64,000 nucleotides of DNA from Prunus persica. Its lineage: Eukaryota; Streptophyta; Magnoliopsida; Rosales; Rosaceae. The stretch spans positions 21,786,706 through 21,850,705 of the forward strand of contig NC_034009.1 of assembly GCF_000346465.2 (NCBI RefSeq), in the 5' to 3' direction. Both the position numbers and the translations under genes were made by a program. Positions within the stretch are counted from its first letter, which is position 1, and the number at the start of each line of letters is the position of its first letter. This document shows positions 24,119 through 36,100 of the stretch, in pieces. Below the pieces are notes generated by a model. That model made no database searches and was not told the DNA's origin. It worked only from the letters and a program-made list of their open reading frames with translations.

Positions 24119-26572
24119 ATGGATACAGTTGGAATTTTGGTATGCTACAATGGAAGTTGGGTTAAGAAGGATAACATTGAGAGTTACGAAGGTGGGGAGG
24201 CTAAAGGCATAATAGTGTCACGGAACGTAACGTTTTCTGAACTTGTTGAATGCATTTATAAGATCATGGATGCAGAGCCCACGAAATATAGTGTCACATT
24301 GAAGTATTCAGTTCTTGTATCCGCATCTATCAGTAAGCACATAAGGGTTGAAGACAATGATGATGTTCAGTATTTTCTCAAGTACAACACAGATGTTATG
24401 GCCTCTAAAGTAACCCCTTTAGTAGCAAGCTTGAAAAATATCGAAGGTCATGGTATTGAAGGGTGCAATGGCATTGTAAGCATTGAGAGTAGCAATGCTC
24501 CTGCTCCCTTTGTTGTGGAACGAAGAAATGTGGTAATTTCGCACAATGAAACTGAAAATGGTGGGAATGGTTTTAATTGGAGTGATTGGGTTGAAGAAGT
24601 TCATTTTGAAAGCGGTGAAAACATAGTTGCTGATTTGTATCAACCTAGCAATGAAGAGGAACCATACTCTGCACCAATTGTGCATCCTCCTGAGGACAGC
24701 AATGCGGAACCCTCCACTGTGCAGTGTAGACAGGTGCAATCTGAACCTCCCTGGCAATCAAGTTCGAGTGAAATGCATACAATTCGGGTTGATTCGAAGC
24801 ATGGTGAGAGTGTGGAATATATTGGTTATGGTGGAGGCCTTTCGTGCATAAATTGGGAAGCAAATTTGAAGGTTGGCCGAGTTTATCCAAATAAGATTGC
24901 CCTTTTAAAAACCATCAGTTTAGCAGCAATTAGAGGCCACTTTCGGTTCAAAACAGTCCAATCTGGGAAGCATCGGTTTTGTGTTCGCTGTTGGCAGGTG
25001 CCTTGCCCTTGGAAACTTCGGGCATATAAAGTTGGATTACATGAGTTTAAGGTTGTTAAATACGATCCACTTCATGAATGTGATCTGAGGTTTGTAAGTA
25101 GTCACCATCCTCAAGCTACGGCCGAATTGGTGTCTGACTGTGTTAAATGGAGATTTCAGGATTCGCGCAGCATTTATACTGCAGCTGATATAAAGACAGA
25201 TGTGAAAAAAAAATTTGGTGTCAGCATAAGCTACTCTACAGCTTGGAGAAGCCGAGAGTTAGCTTTCAAAACAATGAGAGGGTCTGCAGAAGAGTCGTAT
25301 TCCCTTCTCCCTTCCTATTGTTATGAATTGGAGCGTACAAATCCGGGAACTTTGACATACATTCAGACTGATGCAGCTGACCACTTCTTATATTTTTTTA
25401 CGTCAATTGGTGCATGCATACGAGGATTTAAGTCGTCAATGCGGCCTGTGATTGCTGTTGATGCTACCCATTTGAAGTGCAAGTATAAAGGTGTTTTGTT
25501 TGTTGCGACCGCATTTGACGGAAATCGCAACATATATCCTGTTGCCTTTGGGATTGGAGATTTGGAGACGGATGCAGCATGGGAGTGGTTTTTGAGAAAA
25601 TTACATTGTGCAATTGGTGATTGCTCGAATCTTGTTGTCATATCTGATCGCAATGTTAGCATACAACATGGGTTGCGTAGAGTTTTTCCTGGGGCAAGCC
25701 ATGGTATTTGCTTTTATCACTTGAAGGGCAATATGAAAGCCTCATTTCACTTGAAGCAACGGGATCCGATATTGGGGTATTTTGTAAGGGCAGCGAAGTC
25801 TTATCGTCTAGCGGAGTTCAATCGTCACTTCTCGATGATAAACAATGAGCGAGTAAGAACTTATCTACTACGTGCAGGCATTCAGAAGTGGTCTCGGGCC
25901 CACTGTGATGGATGACGCTATAATGTGATGACAACGAATATTGTGGAGTCCATTAATTCAGTTCTTCGTTTTGCAAGGATGCTTCCGGTCCTACACTTGA
26001 TCGATGAAATCACAAATTTACTTCTCACTTGGTTTAGTCAACGTCGAGATTTAGCAATGAAATGTCATTCTACATTGTGCCCTGATTTGGGTGAACAGAA
26101 GTTAAGGAAGAGGTTAGACGCTGCGTCAAGGATGAATGTGGTCAAAATCAATGATGTAGAGTATAATGTTCTGGATGGTGATTTGAACGGTCTGGTGCAC
26201 TTGGCAAACCGTAGTTGTACGTGCAGGAAGTTTGACTTGGAGCAACTCCCGTGCAAGCATGCTATTGCAGTATGTCGGCACTTGAATTTGAACCCCTACT
26301 CCTTTGCCTCTTCTTATTATACACGAGCTACATGGGCAGCTGCATATGCTGAATCTATTTATCCTTTACCACCTAAAGGCACATGGGTTATTCCCGAACA
26401 TTTGAACAATGTCAAAATCCTTCCTCCTGTTTGTAAGGTTATGCCGGGCCGTTGCAAAATGCAAAGAGTACCTTCCAAAGGAGAGGACTCCCGGCAAAAA
26501 AAATGCTCAAGGTGTGATGTGAAGGGCCACTACCGAAATACATGCAAACAATCTGTCCCTCTCAAGAACTGA
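24119..26572 (+). pseudogene. MULE transposase (MURA-type) with one in-frame stop
   Basis: One frame runs 818 codons from the ATG at 24119 to the TGA at 26570, broken only by TGA at 25913-25915 (codon 599). The N-terminal ~100 residues look like the PB1-like domain of plant MULE transposases. Residues ~250-350 resemble the MuDR DNA-binding region (CVRCWQVPCPWKLRA and CDLRFVSSHH). The catalytic domain shows Asp448 in VIAVDATHLK and Asp510 in VISDRN, then GICFYHLKGN. I did not assign the third acidic residue. After the stop come MTTNIVESINS, a SWIM zinc finger (CTCRKFDLEQLPCKHAIAVC) and a CCHC knuckle (CSRCDVKGHYRNTC). The ATG follows an intron acceptor by two bases. The product would cut and join at the TIRs in the nucleus. 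With only one stop, the copy is recently inactivated, or the stop is an allele or an assembly error. Confidence 0.9.
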
Positions 26573-28046
26573 AGTGTCTATTTGCGCATATTGTACAGTT
26601 GTTCAGTTTGTACCTCAGTTGTCATCAACTGTGAAGTTCATGAATAGGTTCGGTGATGCTGCAGGGATGGAAGTCCGTCAATTAAACGGTCATGTGAAGC
26701 ATATGGAACAAGGTAACAAGTTCCTTGCAATGAGAGCCTATTATTAGTACAAATTTGTGAACTTACACTTCCACCTGTGAAAAGGAAACCAGCTGTTATT
26801 TAACAGTGTTCCACTGGCCAATGTGTCTTACACATTAGCATTTCTATTCGTTTGTGATGTACCTTTTATTTATTTTAATTTAAATTGTATTCGATTTGGT
26901 GTTGTGAACTGTGATTGTAGTCACGTTGGCATCACTTGGTTTCCTTTCCTACACAACGTTTTGTCCTGTCTTTATATTCACCGTATTGGTATTGTATTGT
27001 GACTTTGTTGCGCCGTATTGGTATTGTATTGTATGTTCGTTGCCCTCGAATTGGTATTGTATTGTACCTTTGTTGCACTGCTATTGGTAGTGTAATTAAA
27101 AAGGTTTGTGTCCAAAATGAAATGGCCTAGAAGGCTAACTAAAATGTAATCTCGTACGTAAAACTCCTTCAAATGCAAATGTTACGCAATTACTGGGAGC
27201 GTCATTGTACTTCATGATTTCTCATTGTTCTGATTGCCATAGACCAAACTATATATAGTTTTTGGGAAACTATCCATGCAGCTACACATGGTGAGCACAT
27301 CACTACTATCGTGATATGGACTTTTCAAATACTTAATTATTCACTCCATTTCTTGTTATTGCTTATTTAATTCCAATGTTCATTATAAGTACTGAAATGA
27401 CTAACTACTGAACTTAAATCAGTACTGAATATTACCACCTATCCTTTCAAATTGTTACTTCATTAATTAAATGTCTATAATCTTTTTTTTTGGGGCATTT
27501 ATTATTATTGCTTTCATAACTTTATTTGTCTTGTTAGTAAAAAATTTCATGTTTTTACAGTGTCCGTGGTTTGTATCCAATTGCCTTAAGGTATCGATAT
27601 ATGTCCCATATTTCCATGGATATTCCGCGCGTCATAACCATCGATCTGTCCGAAACCCTCCATATATACGACCGTTGCTAGAGTCACTGTTTATCATTAC
27701 TCAGATGTAGAGGCTATTATATGAGGTGTATATCCATAAAGCAGCAATAAAACCATACTATAAGCACAATACGATTGCAATATGAGTCAATAATTATACA
27801 ATACAAACACAATATACATGCTTAATGCTTCTAATATGAGGCCAATAAACGTTTAATAAGCACACCTCCACGTTACATCACTTCAAATTTATACAAACTA
27901 AGTAATTTCCCACTCAACGGTGAGAATAAGAGGAAGGCGTAAACAAGGCACCACATTCATACAAAAGCCACCAAATACATACAAAATGATTCCACCCGTA
28001 CTTACCCTGACCCAGCTACAGAAACCCTTCCACAAAATCACCATGT
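26573..28046. other. MULE spacer after transposase, with a ~33-bp tandem repeat
   Basis: AT-rich 3' flanking DNA without a recognisable gene. At about 26,978-27,095 a unit like CGTATTGGTATTGTATTGT recurs about three and a half times at ~33-bp spacing. Related CCAATA-rich sequence in the other orientation occurs at about 30,895-31,025. The end (about 27,900-28,046) is the presumed 3' untranslated region of the minus-strand gene. Confidence 0.5.
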
Positions 28047-28646
28047 TTACAGGTTCATGAATAGATCCAATTCTTTGGTCTTCTTCCTCGCTGCATGCAC
28101 AAGGCTATGATCAGCCATTCCCTGGCCACCCTTATTCAGCGCCTGCCAGACACCACCAACATCTATTTCGCTCCAATTGTAGTCAGGTGACACGACGGAA
28201 GCATAATCCCGGAACATCTCGAACCCATTGTTAAAACATTCAACCAGTTCATGATTAAATTCTTCAGATTCAGTGAATTTTTGGACAGCATCTTTCTTTG
28301 TTTCTTCCAATTGTAACGTCAACGAGGCTAACTTCGCGCTTCGACTTTGGGCTTTCATTGTTTGCTTAACTTCTCTAGCAAATACTTTGTTCAGCTTGTT
28401 CGTCAAGTTGCCCATCACCTGGCCATGAATATCGCATTTGGTTTCCCACCAATCCGTTGCCGTACACAAATATTGGAGGTGATGCTTCACTTCAGCTATT
28501 TTCTTTAGCGGATCAATGTTGTCAGCCTCACTTCCGGATGACGTGGGATCGTTATTTGGAGTCCTAGGTGGAGATGGGAAAGGGACATGCCATGGCTGGT
28601 CTCCTGGGTAACTAACAACCTCGTTTGGAGGGATTACGTCTGACAT
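28047..28646 (-). CDS. MULE accessory protein A (unknown family)
   Basis: A single uninterrupted reading frame of 199 residues from the ATG at 28646, beginning MSDVIPPNEV; an in-frame ATG nine codons upstream (28673) is possible. Residues ~25-50 are Pro/Ser/Asn-rich. Residues ~55-150 are charged and probably helical. The C-terminal part has a pattern shared with the gene at 29806: GFEMFRDYASVV, then about eight residues to W, then VGGVWQAL. I recognise no known domain, signal peptide or membrane segment. A TATA-like CTATATAAGAG (minus strand, about 28,803-28,813) lies ~160 bp upstream. It lies between the transposase and accessory gene B and faces the transposase. The function is unknown; conservation of a long frame in a transposon suggests an element-encoded role. 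Confidence 0.7.
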   Translation of the reverse strand: MSDVIPPNEVVSYPGDQPWHVPFPSPPRTPNNDPTSSGSEADNIDPLKKIAEVKHHLQYLCTATDWWETKCDIHGQVMGNLTNKLNKVFAREVKQTMKAQSRSAKLASLTLQLEETKKDAVQKFTESEEFNHELVECFNNGFEMFRDYASVVSPDYNWSEIDVGGVWQALNKGGQGMADHSLVHAARKKTKELDLFMNL

Positions 28647-29805
28647 CTTCAACTTCAAATGGGGATAATGCACACATGCACCCGGAAAAACAGTTAACGT
28701 TAGGTTGAATCTGGAGCATCGTTTTCGTTACCAACAATAGGGTGAGCTTTAGTACAGCTATCGTGTCTAATATATATGGAATTGAATGAGTAGGTTAGAC
28801 CCTCTTATATAGAGGAAGTTGTGTGTTTTATATTGCTTTCAATGACTACATTACAAAATCAGTCTTCAGTCATTACTCCTCTCTGTCACTGACAGCATTG
28901 TAATATGCCCATTACAGTCGGACCAAATACGAATATACACACCTGTCAACGTTGGAATACTCAGCCGTACCAATATACACACCTGAACAACAGTGACTAC
29001 ACAAATTACACACAATCTTCATCACAATTCTATACTATATTAATATTGAAGGTGTTGCCATATGAATAATAGCTTAGGAGCAAGTTCCCCATTAACTCAT
29101 TTTACCAACTGTACAGACTTGTTCACAAATGACAAAGTATCCCCTACAAATGACGACAATAGGCAAGTCCATCTAAAAACAAATTAATACCACCAAATCA
29201 GTCATATACAGTCCCGACCAAAATGTTAAGGCGAATAAAACGTCAGGTGGGATTAATACACCTACAAATATTTGCAAATGGAAAAAAATCAGAGTTAGGA
29301 ATTCACCGTTATATACAAAAATGGAACTCCTATGAAGGAATTTAGAAGACAGCAAAAAGGAAATTGGAAACACAAATAGTTTCATGGTCCATTTTTGTAA
29401 TTGGCCCATTCATTGTCAAATTACTGTACTCATATATTTGGGACAATTTGTAGTTTTGGTACAGGACGGAAATTGGGGAAAGAGGACAAAAGGAATCAAT
29501 TGCAAATTCAACAAGGGTCCCACACAACAACCACCAACCAATGGTAAATGATAGTTATATACAGCCGTTATCATGCAAAGCCCAAGTCAAACGTGTTGCC
29601 CAACAACTCCCGCCAATAACTCCCGCCTAAAATTAGACCCAACAACTGCCGCCAATAACTCCCGCCTCTTCATCACAGTCATTTACTCCTGGTCATTAAT
29701 ACCTCCCACTATTTAATTGTAACCCAGCTGCATCCACCCAACATTTCCATCACACTTACTGCAACCAAACCCCCCTGCCTGTGCAGCTATTTCACCTACA
29801 TCACA
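28647..29805. promoter_or_regulatory. Divergent intergenic region between accessory genes A and B
   Basis: 1.16 kb with no gene, holding the presumed promoters of the minus-strand gene A and plus-strand gene B. A 28-bp direct repeat (start CAACAACTCCCGCC at 29,601; CAACAACTGCCGCC at 29,640) lies ~170 bp before gene B. CACTATTTAATTG (about 29,707-29,719) is a weak TATA candidate for gene B. Confidence 0.45.
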
Positions 29806-30333
29806 ATGAATGGCAGTTTGGGCAAACTAATGGCCACACCAACCCACAGTAAATACCCAACACCCATGGACCCCAACCCCACACCAAACCCAACCCTTGC
29901 CATTACTGAAGGAGGGGACACTGAAACACCTGCGAAAGCAGCAACAGAAGACACTGAAGACTGGGTCCATGGACTGCAGCAATGTCGAGCCAATACAATG
30001 TTCTGGAAAAATCTCCATGCAGACATAGTTAGCAAAATTAAAGAGGGCCAAGCTAGGTGGGGTGTCATAAAAAAACGCACAATTCGGGCGCGTTATCAAG
30101 CCCGGATGCATCTCCTACATATGAAGGCTGTCAGAGCTAGAATTGAAAATGCCCCTGCCGGTGCAGTTATTGCATTCAAAGAACCAGACGAAATGGCTCA
30201 GCTGAAGCAACAACAACTGGAATCCGGCTTCGAACTATTTAGGAAGTTTGCACAAATTGTGGATGCAGAAGTAAAGTGGGACATCACTGTTGGAGGGGTC
30301 ATGAACTTAATGGGTCGCGGTCGCCGCATTTGA
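29806..30333 (+). CDS. MULE accessory protein B, relative of protein A (unknown family)
   Basis: An uninterrupted frame of 175 residues starting MNGSLGKLMA. The first ~55 residues are Pro/Thr-rich (DPNPTPNPTLA), the middle is basic and helical (KKRTIRARYQARMHLLHMKA), and the C-terminus reads GFELFRKFAQIV, eight residues, then VGGVMNLMGRG. The last ~60 residues align with protein A over GFE-x-FR, W and VGGV, and a weaker match starts near LQ...W in the middle of both. The two genes are divergently arranged, so they look like an ancient inverted duplication within the element. I recognise no known domain. It could be a regulator or a DNA- or transposase-binding partner; this is not shown. Confidence 0.68.
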   Translation: MNGSLGKLMATPTHSKYPTPMDPNPTPNPTLAITEGGDTETPAKAATEDTEDWVHGLQQCRANTMFWKNLHADIVSKIKEGQARWGVIKKRTIRARYQARMHLLHMKAVRARIENAPAGAVIAFKEPDEMAQLKQQQLESGFELFRKFAQIVDAEVKWDITVGGVMNLMGRGRRI

Positions 30334-31304
30334 CGGGTATGCAACTCGAAATTCGGCCACAGCCAGAGGGTTTGCCTTGTAATATTACCATGGTTACTAT
30401 TGGGGACAAACCCAGTACAGTGGAATTTTTGACGTGCCCTCTTTTTGTAATATATACGTATGAGGTGCCCTTTTTATTTATTTCGTTTGTTTTCTGTAAG
30501 TTTGAGGGGGCCTCGTTCGTACATATGTATAATGTAAGCTGCAGGTGCCGTCTTTGTTAAGATTGTATTATGTAAGTTTGAGGTCACCTCTTTGTAAATT
30601 TTGTCTTCAGTAAGTTTCACCTGGCTTGTTATTTTATTTTGTATGCTGCCAGGTTGAGGTGGCCTTCGTATTATATGTACGTTTCAGGTGCCTTTGTTTT
30701 GTGTTGTATGCATGAGGTTTGATAACTGCAGTTGATGTAGTTTGGCTGCATTCATTTCATATTCGATATAACGTAATTACCTTCCGCATAGTTCAGATTT
30801 GTAGACTTGTTAAATGACAGTGCAAAACCAATACGTAAGACAGTATAAAAACATTTATAATAGCTGTACCAATTGCAAATCATGCAGAGGTTACATTGGA
30901 ATGCCAATATAACACCAATATCGGGCATTATAAAACCAATACAAATCAATATCGATACAATAAAGGTGCAATACGATACCAATATAGTGCCACTGTCCTA
31001 TCAATACGTCAATCATACACCAATATACAGACAACGAAGAATGGCATCTACTGTATATGCAAGTGTATACCATGCCGTATCTGTCATAAGCCAAGGCTAT
31101 GAATAACATTAGGCCCAATATATACTTACTGTAGGCAATGGTAAAACACCCCATTAAGTCCAGGTTTCATGTTTATGCACTCACACCATGTAACTGAAAC
31201 ATTGTGCACATGCAAGTGTAACCCTTTGAATTTGGGATGACCTTCTTCAGCACCCTAAATATCACACAACGTGAACAACAATTCATACCTTCCAAAACAA
31301 GAAG
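30334..31304. repeat. Degenerate GAGGTGCC-type repeats and spacer after gene B
   Basis: From about 30,430 to 30,720 phrases such as GAGGTGCC, TAAGTTTGAGG, GCAGGTGCC and TTCAGGTGCC recur every ~40-60 bp with T-rich spacers, a worn tandem repeat in what is probably the 3' untranslated region of gene B. The rest to 31,304 is AT-rich with many CCAATA and GATACAA words and no gene. Confidence 0.45.
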
Positions 31305-31847
31305 ATGAGTAGCAGGAGCCTCCGTACCGGTGAGGGTGAGTCAGTGACGTCTCGGTTGCCCGGTCAAGAGGCGACTTCAAGATCTCGCTGGGAAATGGAA
31401 GCCGCAAGTTCAGTGTGTTCACGGCTGTGCTACTGTGGGAACGTTGTCAAAACGCATACATCGTGGACGGTTGCTCATCCTGGAAGGAGGTTTCAAGTAT
31501 GTGCAAGGGTATGTTTATTTCTGTGTAAGTTTGAGCTGATATTTGGGAATTGTCTGTATTCCAAATCTGATGCTGGCTGTCTTTGTTTGAAAACATTGAT
31601 TCCGTTTCTGCAGAGGAATAGATGTACATTTTGGGAATGGGCTGACCCAGAGATGTGTGACAGATCGAAGCACATCATTCCAGGCTTGCTTAGGAAAATA
31701 AACCGCTTGGAAGAAGAACAAAACGCTGGAAAAGGGAAGATGAAAATCCCATGGTTTTGGGTCTCTGTTTTCTTGGTTGGAATGATCATTTATTTGTTGT
31801 TTTCCAAATGTAATAGGACTCCTGGTCATCTACAGTTGGCAGGTTAA
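31305..31847 (+). CDS. GRF-type zinc-finger protein with C-terminal membrane segment
   Basis: Two exons, 31305-31508 and 31614-31847, join in frame across an intron with AGG|GTATGT and CTGCAG| signals to give about 145 residues. The core CYCG...HPGRRFQVC...RCTFWEWAD is the zf-GRF pattern with four Cys ligands. GRF fingers bind zinc and, in characterised DNA-repair proteins, single-stranded DNA. After a short helical stretch (LLRKINRLEEEQ) the tail has one hydrophobic segment, IPWFWVSVFLVGMIIYLLFS, expected to anchor it in a membrane. Plants have many small proteins of this build (At4g04775-like), often linked to transposons. The reading continues through the intron without a stop, so an unspliced form is possible. 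It lies between accessory gene B and the Ulp1 gene and reads rightwards. Confidence 0.8.
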   Translation: MSSRSLRTGEGESVTSRLPGQEATSRSRWEMEAASSVCSRLCYCGNVVKTHTSWTVAHPGRRFQVCARVCLFLCKFELIFGNCLYSKSDAGCLCLKTLIPFLQRNRCTFWEWADPEMCDRSKHIIPGLLRKINRLEEEQNAGKGKMKIPWFWVSVFLVGMIIYLLFSKCNRTPGHLQLAG

Positions 31848-33182
31848 AGTTGGTTAGGTTATGGATGTAATGGAATAGGTTTGATTTATTATAAATCAGT
31901 GATGGCAGACATGGTCGTTTTCTATTTCATATTGGGTTGAAAAGGCAAACACAAAAGGCATAGCCAATAACCCCAGGATCAGGTATTTTGGTATCAACTC
32001 TTATGCAGCCTCAATCGTCAGACCAATTATTCCACGTAAAACATGAGAAAGAACTAAATATTTGACGGTGAGGGACCTCCCAAAACTACAACTCAATGAC
32101 GTCAAATTTGAGCTTCTAATTGGTCCAGCCGAGCGTTAATGAAAATGTTTGTGCTAACCAACCCTGACATTTCCATGCGGATCGGATTTAAAAAATGCAT
32201 ATACAAAACAAAGTATTCAACCTAACTAAACTAAACTAAACAGTCGACAATGCACTGTCGTCTCATGTTTACAGGTCCATGACATAGCCACCCAATATAT
32301 ACTTTCAACTGTCACGAAAAAGAACACCCTAATATATTGCCAAATGAGAGTCGAATATTTCGCTATAGTGGCGATAAAATAATGGAAAAAGGCTACAATG
32401 TGGGTGGCCCCAAAAAATTGCATTTCGCTGCAACTTGTGCCAAATGATGGATTTACAATCTCTGTTAAGCACAGAATGTCAACAATTAGTTGTAACAAAG
32501 GAAAGTGAATACAGCCCTTCTACCATGGAAGACAAGTACAGTTGAATTCCGTTACATAAATGAACACCCTGCAACAAACTACAAAATCACCCCACTTTAT
32601 CGCGTGGTGTGCAAAATGTCAAAAATTGTGCCATGTTACGCAAAAACTCATATTCAGTTTCAATATTCACAATACGACAAAACAGCCTGCAACTTCTTTC
32701 ACATACATATACAGAATCTGAGATGTCAATATGGGTATGAAGCTCGAAGGACCACCTGCAGAAGGAGGACATATGTGCCACTTCAGCGTTCATATAAAGG
32801 GAAAATGAGATGTCATAAGACATGTTCAATTTGAAGAATTAATTGTTTGAACCTTTCATAAAGAACATGAAACAAGTTTTGGATTAGACACAGTCGGAGT
32901 TTAGAACATATGACATACGTAAATCAGATGCCAGTTGCGAAACATTGACATTATCATCTATAGTGTTCAAATCCCCAATACCCTAAACTTTGATGCACAA
33001 AAGTAGCCATTTTTATTCATCACAGTTGGACAAGTTCCGAACATAATGTAAGTTATCTTAAATGAACATTGACGTCACAGGTGAGTACGTACGACGTAAC
33101 TACAATGAAGTAAATAACAACGCAATTCCAAAGGCAATAGTTAACAATAAAGCAGCAATGAGGTTAGATTAGGACTTTTACC
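31848..33182. other. MULE spacer between GRF gene and Ulp1 gene (convergent 3' ends)
   Basis: About 1.3 kb, AT-rich, no recognisable gene, domain or repeat. It must hold the 3' ends of two convergent transcripts. Confidence 0.4.
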
Positions 33183-36100
33183 TCATACATAGGCCTCCCC
33201 CCTGAAAGCCTCGATTGCAAGCTTCAATCGGTAGTAGCCAAACTTCGATGGGTCAATGGTATGTAAAGGAATGCCGGCACTAAGGTACTCAATATATTTG
33301 ACTGTCATAATGCCACATGAAGTACTGTCCACCCGAGCAGTAGACAAGTTAGAAGTGCACGTATTGATAACATCCGATTATGGTGCTTTAAAAGAACACA
33401 GCTTACCCATCACTTTGTTGAGGAACATCAGAAATTCTGCAAATTGTGAATGGGTTAAAGTTTGACATGTCAGTCCCCTTTCTCTTCACCGCTTCAACCT
33501 CCGATTTCTCATAAAACCTCATTTCATGCAGCACCTTTGCAAGCGTATGGGTAATAGGCTCCATGAATCAGACAAGCATACTGTTGGAGGTAAAATCAGA
33601 ATACGAGTCATAGACAGTGACAGTATGTCGCACAAAGTCGACTTCTACTGCTACCCAATGGGACTGTCGAACATTATACGGGAGATAGACCTTGCGCACT
33701 TTCGTCCACGCTTGCGCATACCCATGTTGCCATGACCCATTGACAAAGTGGTGTACATTTTTGAGGTAGTTAGGCGGAGGGTCAACGGTCCTTGAAGCAT
33801 ATTGTTTCCTCGTGACTCGTTTGCCACTTGGCATTGCAAACGACTGTAAAAATTGCTGCAACCAAGTGTGAAAGACACGTTATATAAACCCGAACCAAAG
33901 CACCAAAAGGAGAGATCTACATGACTCCTACCAATGCAAGAACTGCAGTGACACATAATATGGATACAATCATACCTGCAGACAAAACTCGGCGGTTGTC
34001 CACTCCCTTCCAAATAGTTGAGGATGAGAGAGTTGTCTTTTGCGTATTAGAAACATGGCCATGTCAAGGTGCTGCTATTTCAGAACACAACAATGGTGTC
34101 AAGATGACAACAAATGACACATAGTCAATGTCATCAAATAAGAGATTGATCGAAATAAAGCCGGGTTCAAATTGTTACCCTCGAGCTCATCCATGCAGTT
34201 TCATCTATCAGTTTGTAAAAAAAGCTGCCCCAACTTCAAATGGTTCGAGCTCCAGCTCCGCACTAAAAAACCAACACTTGCAAAGGTAAATTGAAATATA
34301 ATAGACAAGTGGAACACCTTGTATAATATGACAATAACACACACATGTATAGTATAGCTGCGTATAAATTGTTTGCATACATCAAAAAACAAGTATCTTG
34401 GTTTTGCCAAGATACAAATCCTAACCTGATGTCAGTTTTCCAAGCCCTGCAAACTTGTATGATAGCCTTCACATCGTCCATGGCCACGGGTTTTGTCGGA
34501 TCAAAACGGGGCTGAGGTGTCTGTGCATGCAAATCAGTAACCTTCCTCTTTTTCCTGGAGGGATCGGTGAATGGTCTCAACAATGGTGTCGCAGCCCGCT
34601 TAAGTCTGCACCCTTTGCCTTCAGCATCTGGTTTCCGAACCGTGGCAGTAGCCTCGTTGTCCCCTTCATCACCAACCAGACTTATGTTACATTTCATGGG
34701 AGGCCTGACCTTGCATCCCACCCCCTCAATTTCTATCTTCTTCCAATCCTCTAACAAATGTAACATTGTTTTACAAATAACTCTATACCCATTCCCATCT
34801 TCTGGAGTAGGAAGGAGGGCATCTTCAACACTAGGAAGCTTCACATCTTCAGAGGTAGGAACCTTGTGAGGTTGTTGGTCCACTTGCCTCTCACGAACTG
34901 AAGTTTCAATTTCAGTGTCTATGACTTCCATGGCTGGGAAGGGTTCCACTCCATTAGCAGGGACTTCCGCTTCCCTTGCAGCCCCTTCTATATGCATGGC
35001 TGGAAAGCCTTCCACTCCATCACCACAGACTGCTGCTTCCATTTCACCCCGTTCTGTATGCATGCTTGGGAAGGCTTCTACTCCATCAGCTGGAACTTGA
35101 GTGTCCATTTTAGGTGCTGCTGTAGTCGGACTAGTAGGTTCATTGAAGGGTGACACTTCATTCTGCCCTCCTTCATTCATCTGAGCAGTACAGACTTCCT
35201 CATGCCCTTCTCCACCATAATTTTTTTTTAACTCCTCCATCTCCAACTTAAAATAATGTTCGACTGCAGCAATTTTTAGGGTCAAATCCCGAATAGCGTT
35301 TTTATTTCTGTCACACTCGTTCTCATGCTTGAAACAGTTCTTCTGTACAATAGCTTCCAAGTCACGAACTCTGTTCCTAAGCCCCCGATTTGAACTACGT
35401 AGCTTTTCCAACTGATCCTTAGTGCTTCGTAATTGATGCTTCAAACTGCGAACGTCATTAACAGACCCTTTGCCCTGCATACAGTTATACTGCAACAGTT
35501 AGAAAGCTTACCAAAAACCAGGAAACTATTTCCACTTCATTCCTATCGTATTCGCAATATTTTCACAACATTGGAAAGAGGTCATGCTCACCTTAGAAGA
35601 GGAGGGAAGGGTAGCTGTTTCCTCAACATCCGCGTCTTTTTCTTCACTAGAATTGCCGGTTTTTTCTTCGGCCTCATCCCCAAATAATTCAACAATTTCT
35701 TCTTCGTTGTCATCATCACCCCAACTCCAGTAAGGTTGTTGCTTCTCAATATCTGTTGGCCGGAGAAGTTGCACATCAACCTCCAATTGAACACATAAAA
35801 AAAAAAATCAGTGAACTTTGTACTTTTTTCTAATCATAACATGACTAATACAAACAAATCTAACCTCAAAGTTTTCAAAAACCTGACTCATAACCTCCCG
35901 AAAACGGGCCACCGTGTTGCTCCTCCAATGTAATATTCGAGGGATGTGACTATTGTCTTCATGGACCGTGAAATGCAATGCTTCCAATGCTGGGAACACT
36001 TCAAAAGCCCAAATCTGTTCACAACAATGAAACATCAATATCTGTAAATGTATTTACATAAAATAGTTAATTGCTGGATATGTGTTCACTTGAAGAGCGA

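Noticed and set aside
34455..35100. Plus-strand open frames opposite the Ulp1 gene
   Set aside because: They are shadows of exon 4 of the minus-strand DUF1985-Ulp1 gene, which has family support and splice sites.
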